Shown here: piece after piece, positions 57,974 to 64,000 of the stretch | How positions within the stretch are numbered: the stretch's first letter is position 1 | Layout of the letters: each line of letters starts with the position of its first letter | From: Rahnella inusitata | GTDB lineage: Bacteria; Pseudomonadota; Gammaproteobacteria; Enterobacterales; Enterobacteriaceae | DNA length: 64,000 nucleotides | Assembly (NCBI RefSeq): GCF_003263515.1 | Contig: NZ_JYDE01000017.1 | Coordinates: 310,001 to 374,000 of the forward strand | Reading direction: 5' to 3' | The notes under the pieces: generated by a model | Told to the model about the DNA's origin: nothing | Database searches by the model: none | The model's input: only the letters and a program-made list of their open reading frames with translations | Program-made: the position numbers and the translations under genes

Positions 57974-58498
57974 ATGCAAAAAGTAAAATTACCCTTAGCC
58001 GTTGATGCGATTCGTACAGCCCAAAAGCGTTTAGACTACTCCGGTATCTATTCGCCTGGTCAGGTGACACGATTAGCGGCATCAGTGGTGAGCGTTGATT
58101 CTGATGTCCAAACTTCTTTGTCGTTTGATATCGACAATCTGCGTCTGGCCGTTATTAATGGTCAGTCTGATGTTACTGTGACTCTGGAATGCCAGAGATG
58201 TGGTAAGACGTTTGAGCACCAGGTTCACGCAACATATTGTTTTAGTCCTGTCCGCAATGATGAACAGGCTGAAGCATTACCGGAAGCGTACGAGCCGATC
58301 GAAGTCGATGAGTTTGGCGAAGTTGATCTGCTGGCGATGATTGAAGACGAAATCATTCTTTCACTGCCTGTCGTTCCGGTACATGAATCTGAACACTGTG
58401 AAGTGTCCGACGCGGACATGGTATTCGGTAAACTGCCTGCAGAGGTGGAGAAACCAAATCCATTTGCCGTATTAGCGAGTTTAAAGAAAAGTAATTAA
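57974..58498 (+). CDS. yceD: DUF177 protein YceD (23S rRNA accumulation)
   Basis: The 174-residue product has the YceD features: [16 protein letters not shown] (a zinc-type CxxC) and the second cysteine area SEHCEVS, with acid-rich middle and basic end LASLKKSN. In E. coli, YceD affects 23S rRNA levels. It precedes rpmF by 12 bp, as in most proteobacteria, so the two are co-transcribed. Confidence 0.94.
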   Translation: MQKVKLPLAVDAIRTAQKRLDYSGIYSPGQVTRLAASVVSVDSDVQTSLSFDIDNLRLAVINGQSDVTVTLECQRCGKTFEHQVHATYCFSPVRNDEQAEALPEAYEPIEVDEFGEVDLLAMIEDEIILSLPVVPVHESEHCEVSDADMVFGKLPAEVEKPNPFAVLASLKKSN

Positions 58499-58678
<180 letters not shown>

Positions 58679-58726
58679 TATTTGCCAGCTACTTATTCAC
58701 GTGATAAGTGCTAGCAAGGCGATACC

Positions 58727-59761
58727 TTGACTCGTCTAACCCTCGCGTTAGATGTAATGGGCGGGGACTTCGGTCCATCCGTCACAGTGCCTGCTTCATT
58801 GCAGGCACTTATCTCTAATTCTGAATTAGACCTTCTTTTGGTCGGAATCCCCGACGCCATCACACCTTTTTTAGCCAAAACCGATCCTTCTTTGTTAGAA
58901 CGAATTCGGATAATTCCTGCTGAGTCCGTCATAGCCAACGACATGCGAGCGTCGCAAGCTATACGCGCCAGTAAAGGAAGCTCAATGCGTGTGGCGCTGG
59001 AACTGATTAAAAGTGGTGATGCACAGGCGTGCGTTAGCGCGGGAAATACCGGCGCGTTGATGGGATTAGCGAAGCTGGTTGTTAAACCCTTAGAGGGTAT
59101 TGAGCGCCCGGCGCTGATGAGCGTATTGCCCAATCAGCAGCGTAGTAAAACGGTGGTGCTTGATCTGGGGGCGAATGTTGAGTGTGACAGCACGATGCTG
59201 GTTCAGTTTGCCGTGATGGGTGCAGTTATGGCGGAGCAGGTGGTGGGGATTACTCACCCTCGCGTCGCCTTACTGAACATCGGTGAAGAAGAAAGCAAAG
59301 GGCTCGATAACATCCGCGAAGCCGCTGCTATTTTAAAAAAAACCACGGCTATCAACTATATCGGCTATCTTGAAGGCAATGACCTTCTGACTGGCAAGAC
59401 CGATGTGATGGTGTGTGATGGTTTCGTCGGAAATGTTACGCTTAAAACCATGGAAGGTGTAATAAGGATGTTTTTGTCACTGTTAAAATCCTCTGGAGAG
59501 GGTGGCAAGAAGGCCTGGTGGTTGAAGTGGTTGGGTCGGATTTTACAGAAGAAATTGCTAAAGCGTTTTAGCCATCTCAACCCCGACCAGTATAATGGCG
59601 CATGTTTGTTAGGATTACGCGGCATCGTTATTAAAAGCCACGGTGGAGCAAATCAGCGTGCGTTTGCTGTTGCTATCGAACAGGCCGTGCAGGCGGTGCA
59701 GCGGCAGGTCCCTCAGCGGATCGCCGCGCGCCTTGAAGCTGTATTACCCAAGAGTGACTGA
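58727..59761 (+). CDS. plsX: phosphate acyltransferase PlsX
   Basis: PlsX makes acyl-phosphate from acyl-ACP for phospholipid synthesis. The 344-residue product has [57 protein letters not shown] and [16 protein letters not shown], and ends a little sooner than the E. coli protein. It starts at TTG 58727 with AAGGCGA upstream; no in-frame ATG fits better. It follows rpmF by 48 bp and precedes fabH by 6 bp. Confidence 0.96.
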   Translation: MTRLTLALDVMGGDFGPSVTVPASLQALISNSELDLLLVGIPDAITPFLAKTDPSLLERIRIIPAESVIANDMRASQAIRASKGSSMRVALELIKSGDAQACVSAGNTGALMGLAKLVVKPLEGIERPALMSVLPNQQRSKTVVLDLGANVECDSTMLVQFAVMGAVMAEQVVGITHPRVALLNIGEEESKGLDNIREAAAILKKTTAINYIGYLEGNDLLTGKTDVMVCDGFVGNVTLKTMEGVIRMFLSLLKSSGEGGKKAWWLKWLGRILQKKLLKRFSHLNPDQYNGACLLGLRGIVIKSHGGANQRAFAVAIEQAVQAVQRQVPQRIAARLEAVLPKSD

Positions 59762-59767
59762 TCGTAC

Positions 59768-60721
59768 ATGTATACAAAGATTCTCGGTACGGGGAGCTAT
59801 TTGCCCGTGCAAGTTCGGTCTAATGCCGACTTAGAAAAAATGGTGGATACCTCCGACGAGTGGATTGTCACCCGCACAGGTATTCGTGAACGTCGTATCG
59901 CTGCTCCGGATGAGACTGTGGCCACAATGGGCCTGCACGCAGCAGAAAAAGCACTTGAAATGGCCGGCGTCAGCGCAAGCGACGTAGGTTTAATCATTGT
60001 TGCAACAACCTCATCTTCACATGCTTTCCCGAGTTCAGCCTGCCAGTTGCAGAATATGCTGGGTATCAAGGATTGCGCAGCGTTCGATCTGGCCGCTGCT
60101 TGCGCAGGGTTTACCTATGCGCTGAGCGTGGCGGATCAATACATCAAGAACGGTGCAGTAAAACATGCACTGGTGATCGGTTCTGATGTGCTTTCCCGTA
60201 AACTAGATCCTCAGGATCGCGGTACGGTGATCCTCTTTGGCGATGGCGCGGGCGCAGTTTTGCTTGGTGCATCCGAAGAGCAGGGTATTATTTCCACTCA
60301 CATGCACGCAGACGGCCATTATGGCAATTTGCTGACGTTACCGTATCCAAGCCAGACTGAGCCGGAAAAACCTGCCTACGTTACTATGGCCGGTAACGAA
60401 GTCTTCAAAGTCGCAGTGACTGAACTGGCGCATATTGTTGATGAAACGCTGACGGCGAATAATCTCGATCGTTCCGAACTTGACTGGCTGGTTCCGCATC
60501 AGGCGAACCTGCGCATCATCAGTGCCACAGCGAAAAAGCTGGGCATGGGGATGGAAAAAGTCGTGGTCACGCTGGATCGTCATGGTAATACCTCTGCGGC
60601 CTCGGTGCCTGCGGCATTTGACGAAGCAGTGCGTGATGGCAGAATTCAGCGCGGGCAATTAGTATTGCTCGAAGCATTTGGCGGTGGCTTTACCTGGGGC
60701 TCGGCGCTGGTACGTTTTTGA
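59768..60721 (+). CDS. fabH: 3-oxoacyl-ACP synthase III FabH
   Basis: FabH starts fatty acid synthesis by condensing acetyl-CoA with malonyl-ACP. The 317-residue product has the catalytic triad: Cys in [13 protein letters not shown] (about 112), His in [10 protein letters not shown] (about 244) and Asn in [10 protein letters not shown] (about 274). It also has [18 protein letters not shown] and [18 protein letters not shown]. Good match to E. coli FabH in length and throughout. Confidence 0.98.
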   Translation: MYTKILGTGSYLPVQVRSNADLEKMVDTSDEWIVTRTGIRERRIAAPDETVATMGLHAAEKALEMAGVSASDVGLIIVATTSSSHAFPSSACQLQNMLGIKDCAAFDLAAACAGFTYALSVADQYIKNGAVKHALVIGSDVLSRKLDPQDRGTVILFGDGAGAVLLGASEEQGIISTHMHADGHYGNLLTLPYPSQTEPEKPAYVTMAGNEVFKVAVTELAHIVDETLTANNLDRSELDWLVPHQANLRIISATAKKLGMGMEKVVVTLDRHGNTSAASVPAAFDEAVRDGRIQRGQLVLLEAFGGGFTWGSALVRF

Positions 60722-60739
60722 TTTAACAGGATCATAAAA

Positions 60740-61669
60740 ATGACAAAAATTGCAGTTGTTTTCCCTGGTCAGGGTTCTCAGACGCTTGGTATGCTGGCTG
60801 ATTTAGCCGCTGCGCATCCAGTTGTTGAAGAAACATTTGCCGAGGCTTCTTCGGTGCTGGGGTACGATTTATGGCAGCTGGTGCAAGAAGGGCCTGCTGA
60901 AGAACTGAATAAAACCTGGCAGACACAGCCTGCGTTGCTGGCGGCCTCCGTGGCTATCTGGCGCGTCTGGCAGCAGCAGAAAGGCACTCAGCCTGTTCTG
61001 ATGGCAGGCCACAGCCTGGGGGAATATTCTGCGCTGGTCTGTGCCGGTGTGCTGGATTTCAAACAGGCAATTTCGCTGGTTGAACTGCGTGGCAAACTGA
61101 TGCAGGAAGCAGTCCCTGCAGGAACAGGTGCTATGTATGCCATCATCGGTCTGGATAACGACGCGATCGCCAAAGCGTGTGAAGAGTCCGCGCAGGGTCA
61201 GGTTGTTTCTCCGGTGAATTTCAATTCACCGGGTCAGGTGGTGATTGCGGGCAACAAAGAAGCCGTTGAGCGCGCTGGTGCTGCCTGTAAGGCTGCGGGT
61301 GCAAAACGTGCGTTACCGTTACCTGTCAGCGTGCCTTCCCACTGTGCTTTAATGAAGCCAGCGGCAGACAAAATGGCCGTTGCGCTTGAAAACATCACCT
61401 TCAGTGCACCGCAGTTCTCTGTGGTAAACAACGTTGATGTTAAAGTAGAATCCTCGCCGGAAGCCATCCGCAGCGCGTTGGTTCGTCAGTTATACAGCCC
61501 GGTACGCTGGACTGAGTCTGTCGAATTCATGGCCGCACAGGGTGTAGAGCAGTTATTAGAAGTAGGGCCGGGCAAAGTACTGACTGGTCTGACTAAACGT
61601 ATTGTTGACACCCTGACAGCTGCCGCAGTGAATGACACGGCGAGTCTGGCAGCGGCGCTTGAGCAATAA
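60740..61669 (+). CDS. fabD: malonyl-CoA:ACP transacylase FabD
   Basis: FabD loads malonyl groups onto ACP. The 309-residue product has FPGQGSQTLGML, the nucleophile GHSLGEYSALV (Ser about 92), Arg in LVELRGKLMQEAVPAGTGAM and the C-terminal His in SVPSHCALMKPA. It starts at the ATG 60740 with CAGGATC upstream and follows fabH by 18 bp. Confidence 0.98.
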   Translation: MTKIAVVFPGQGSQTLGMLADLAAAHPVVEETFAEASSVLGYDLWQLVQEGPAEELNKTWQTQPALLAASVAIWRVWQQQKGTQPVLMAGHSLGEYSALVCAGVLDFKQAISLVELRGKLMQEAVPAGTGAMYAIIGLDNDAIAKACEESAQGQVVSPVNFNSPGQVVIAGNKEAVERAGAACKAAGAKRALPLPVSVPSHCALMKPAADKMAVALENITFSAPQFSVVNNVDVKVESSPEAIRSALVRQLYSPVRWTESVEFMAAQGVEQLLEVGPGKVLTGLTKRIVDTLTAAAVNDTASLAAALEQ

Positions 61670-61680
61670 AAGAGGATAAT

Positions 61681-62415
61681 ATGAGCTTCGAAGGCAAAAT
61701 TGCACTGGTTACCGGTGCCAGCCGTGGTATTGGCCGCGCTATCGCAGAAAAACTGGTTGCTGGCGGCGCGAAAGTGATCGGCACCGCGACCAGCGAGAAA
61801 GGCGCGGAAGCGATCGGCGAATATTTAGGCGAAAATGGCAAAGGGATCATGCTCAATGTGGTTGATTCTGCATCTATTGAGCAAGTATTGGCGACGATTC
61901 GAGCTGAATTTGGCGAAATTGACATTTTAGTTAATAATGCCGGCATCACCCGTGATAACCTTCTCATGCGTATGAAGGATGATGAGTGGCAGGATATCCT
62001 GGATACGAATCTGACTTCGGTGTTTCGGCTGTCAAAAGCTGTCATGCGGGCTATGATGAAGAAACGGTGTGGACGGATTATTACAATTGGTTCCGTTGTT
62101 GGCACCATGGGTAACGCAGGGCAGGCGAACTACGCGGCGGCTAAAGCTGGCTTGATTGGTTTTAGTAAGTCTTTGGCGCGTGAAGTTGCTTCACGTGGCA
62201 TTACTGTCAACGTCGTGGCTCCCGGCTTTATTGAGACGGATATGACAAGGGCGTTGACAGATGATCAACGCGCAGGCATTTTGTCATCAGTTCCAGCCAA
62301 CCGGTTGGGCGATGCCAAAGAAATTGCCAGCGCCGTTGCTTTTTTAGCCTCTGACGAGGCCAGCTACATCACGGGCGAAACATTACATGTCAATGGCGGC
62401 ATGTACATGATTTAA
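61681..62415 (+). CDS. fabG: 3-oxoacyl-ACP reductase FabG
   Basis: FabG is the NADPH-dependent ketoacyl reductase of the elongation cycle. The 244-residue SDR has GASRGIGRAIAEKL (cofactor), VNNAGITRDNLLMRM, the Ser of IITIGSVVGTMGN and YAAAKAGLIGFSKSLA (Tyr-x3-Lys), and the C-terminus ITGETLHVNGGMYMI. It starts 11 bp after fabD and precedes acpP by 153 bp. Confidence 0.98.
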   Translation: MSFEGKIALVTGASRGIGRAIAEKLVAGGAKVIGTATSEKGAEAIGEYLGENGKGIMLNVVDSASIEQVLATIRAEFGEIDILVNNAGITRDNLLMRMKDDEWQDILDTNLTSVFRLSKAVMRAMMKKRCGRIITIGSVVGTMGNAGQANYAAAKAGLIGFSKSLAREVASRGITVNVVAPGFIETDMTRALTDDQRAGILSSVPANRLGDAKEIASAVAFLASDEASYITGETLHVNGGMYMI

Positions 62416-62435
62416 AAATTACGAAACTATTTGCG

Positions 62436-62459
62436 TTTTTTGCGGTAAAAACCGCAAAA
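62436..62459. other. hairpin after fabG
   Basis: TTTTGCGGT and ACCGCAAAA pair with a short AAA loop, 20 bp after the fabG stop. On the plus strand no U run follows, so it may be a processing or partial-termination element rather than a full terminator. Confidence 0.5.
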
Positions 62460-62495
62460 TAGAGCAAATTCGTGGTTTGAATAGCCTGGATTTAG

Positions 62496-62523
62496 TTGCA
62501 TCTTTTTCAACATTTTATACACT
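62496..62523 (+). promoter_or_regulatory. acpP promoter
   Basis: TTGCAT, a 16-bp spacer, and TACACT, about 46 bp before the acpP start. A separate strong promoter for acpP is known in E. coli. Confidence 0.6.
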
Positions 62524-62568
62524 ACGAAAACCATCGCGAAAGCGAGTTTTGATAGGAAATTTAAGAGT

Positions 62569-62805
62569 ATGAGCACTATCGAAGAACGCGTTAAGAAAAT
62601 CATCGTTGAACAGCTGGGTGTTAAACAGGAAGAAGTAGTGAATGCTGCATCTTTCGTAGACGACCTTGGCGCTGATTCTCTCGACACCGTTGAGCTGGTT
62701 ATGGCTCTGGAAGAAGAGTTTGATACCGAGATCCCTGACGAAGAAGCTGAAAAAATCACTACTGTTCAGGCAGCAATTGATTTTATCAACGCTAGCCAAC
62801 AGTAA
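62569..62805 (+). CDS. acpP: acyl carrier protein
   Basis: The 78-residue ACP carries acyl chains on phosphopantetheine. It has [23 protein letters not shown], the modified Ser in [19 protein letters not shown] (about residue 37 with Met), and ends [13 protein letters not shown]. Strong promoter and terminator flank it, fitting its very high expression. Confidence 0.98.
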   Translation: MSTIEERVKKIIVEQLGVKQEEVVNAASFVDDLGADSLDTVELVMALEEEFDTEIPDEEAEKITTVQAAIDFINASQQ

Positions 62806-62831
62806 GCGTACATGCTTTAAGTTTAGATAGT

Positions 62832-62862
62832 TAGGCGGTCATTTGACCGCCTAAGTTTTTTT
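62832..62862 (+). terminator. terminator of acpP
   Basis: TTAGGCGGTC-attt-GACCGCCTAA followed by T7. Confidence 0.9.
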
Positions 62863-62906
62863 TAGCCCACGGTATTACTACTTTTTTCCCTCCCTGGAGG
62901 ACACCC

Positions 62907-64000
62907 GTGTCTAAGCGTCGAGTTGTAGTGACTGGACTGGGCATGCTTTCTCCTGTCGGCAATACTGTAGAGTCCACTTGGAACGCTCTCCTTGCCGGTC
63001 AGAGTGGCATTAGCCTGATCGACCATTTTGATACTAGCGCCTATGCAACACGGTTTGCTGGCTTAGTAAAAGATTTTAACTGTGAAGAATTCATCTCGCG
63101 CAAAGATGCCCGCAAGATGGATGCCTTTATTCAGTATGGTATTACTGCCGGTATTCAAGCCATGCGAGACTCAGGGCTTGAAGTGAACGCTGAGAACGCG
63201 ACACGCATTGGTGCGGCGATCGGTTCCGGCATCGGCGGGCTTGGTCTGATAGAAGAAAACCACACCTCATTGGTTAACGGCGGACCGCGCAGAATTAGTC
63301 CTTTCTTCGTTCCATCAACTATCGTAAACATGATTGCCGGTCATTTGAGCATTATGTTTGGATTACGTGGACCGAGTATTTCTATTGCAACAGCCTGTAC
63401 TTCTGGCGTACACAACATTGGCCATGCGGCACGTATCATTGCGTATAATGACGCAGACGTGATGCTGGCAGGCGGCGCAGAAAAAGCCAGTACCCCGCTG
63501 GGTGTCGGTGGTTTTGGCGCGGCCCGCGCGTTATCAACGCGTAATGACAATCCACAGGCGGCGAGCCGTCCATGGGATAAAGAGAGAGACGGATTCGTTC
63601 TTGGTGACGGCGCCGGTATCATGGTGCTGGAAGAGTACGAACACGCCCGCAAACGTGGTGCAAAGATTTATGCTGAGCTCGTCGGTTTTGGGATGAGCAG
63701 CGATGCGTACCACATGACTTCGCCGCCTGAAGACGGGGCTGGTGCCGCTCTGGCGATGAAAAACGCATTAAACGATGCTGGCATCTCTGCTTCTGCCATT
63801 GGTTATATCAACGCACACGGTACATCTACCGCAGCGGGCGATAAAGCCGAAGCACAGGCTGTGAAGTCAGTCTTTGGTGCGGATGCGCACAAAGTTCTGG
63901 TGAGTTCCACTAAGTCGATGACTGGCCACCTGTTAGGTGCAGCGGGCGCAGTGGAATCTATCTTCACCGTTCTCTCTTTGCGTGATCAGGCAGTTCCACC
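62907..64000 (+). CDS. fabF: 3-oxoacyl-ACP synthase II FabF, 5' part
   Basis: FabF elongates acyl chains, including palmitoleate to cis-vaccenate at low temperature. About 364 codons are in the window; the 3' end runs off the right edge. It starts at GTG 62907 with CTGGAGG six bases upstream, encoding [21 protein letters not shown]. It has the nucleophile Cys in [26 protein letters not shown] and [12 protein letters not shown] with the active-site His. [12 protein letters not shown] near the cut end also fits. It matches E. coli FabF closely. Confidence 0.97.
   Translation, partial: MSKRRVVVTGLGMLSPVGNTVESTWNALLAGQSGISLIDHFDTSAYATRFAGLVKDFNCEEFISRKDARKMDAFIQYGITAGIQAMRDSGLEVNAENATRIGAAIGSGIGGLGLIEENHTSLVNGGPRRISPFFVPSTIVNMIAGHLSIMFGLRGPSISIATACTSGVHNIGHAARIIAYNDADVMLAGGAEKASTPLGVGGFGAARALSTRNDNPQAASRPWDKERDGFVLGDGAGIMVLEEYEHARKRGAKIYAELVGFGMSSDAYHMTSPPEDGAGAALAMKNALNDAGISASAIGYINAHGTSTAAGDKAEAQAVKSVFGADAHKVLVSSTKSMTGHLLGAAGAVESIFTVLSLRDQAVP

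Overview
The window looks like the chromosome of a gammaproteobacterium of the Enterobacterales, most likely a Yersiniaceae member such as Rahnella or a close relative (inference from protein likeness to E. coli and Serratia/Yersinia families; no database was searched). Base composition is about 50-55 % GC in genes, most genes are housekeeping, and I see no prophage, transposase, integrase or CRISPR array.

Layout. 1-2.5 kb: pyrimidine-catabolism genes rutB (cut by the left edge) and rutA on the minus strand, divergent from rutR, with a visible sigma-54 promoter, an NtrC-like site and a RutR operator. 2.5-11.3 kb: a DUF457 membrane protein, cycA, a tRNA-Lys with anticodon CTT behind a strong promoter, two small orphan genes, a GAF/degenerate-GGDEF/EAL protein, a long-form 2-isopropylmalate synthase paralogue and a convergent AraC regulator preceded by a 56-codon gene. 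11.3-16 kb: yecF, uvrY-uvrC-pgsA, then a tRNA-Gly/Cys/Leu operon whose 3' spacer is complementary to the RyhB core. 16-22 kb: pphA, deoR, sbmC, ylaC, yccJ and a run of small poorly known genes, including an ungapped paralogous pair of 86-residue proteins.

22-26.3 kb: an IclR regulator with a universal stress protein, divergent from a two-gene EmrAB-type exporter. 26.3-51.7 kb: the E. coli-like opgC/opgGH, yceK, msyB, mdtG, lpxL, trhO, yceI, yceJ, solA, bssS, dinI, pyrC block, interrupted by accessory genes: a VOC protein and a secreted protein, a DoxX protein, an old-yellow-enzyme reductase, and an RND pump with tqsA, a MarR regulator and an RcsA-like regulator. 51.9-64 kb: an ABM-family protein, rne, rluC, yceF, yceD, rpmF and the fatty-acid synthesis cluster plsX-fabH-fabD-fabG-acpP-fabF (fabF cut by the right edge). 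The E. coli stretch from yceB to flgL between pyrC and rne is absent here.

Themes. Envelope building recurs (osmoregulated glucans, lipid A, phosphatidylglycerol, fatty acids), together with efflux (cycA import aside: DHA2/HlyD, RND, MdtG) and RNA control (RNase E, the tRNA 3' spacer, BarA/UvrY response regulator). No complete new defence or mobile system is visible. The most unusual items are the tRNA spacer with its predicted RyhB pairing, the CTT tRNA-Lys, the second LeuA with its regulator pair, and the cluster of small cysteine-bearing and paralogous proteins at 18.9-22 kb.
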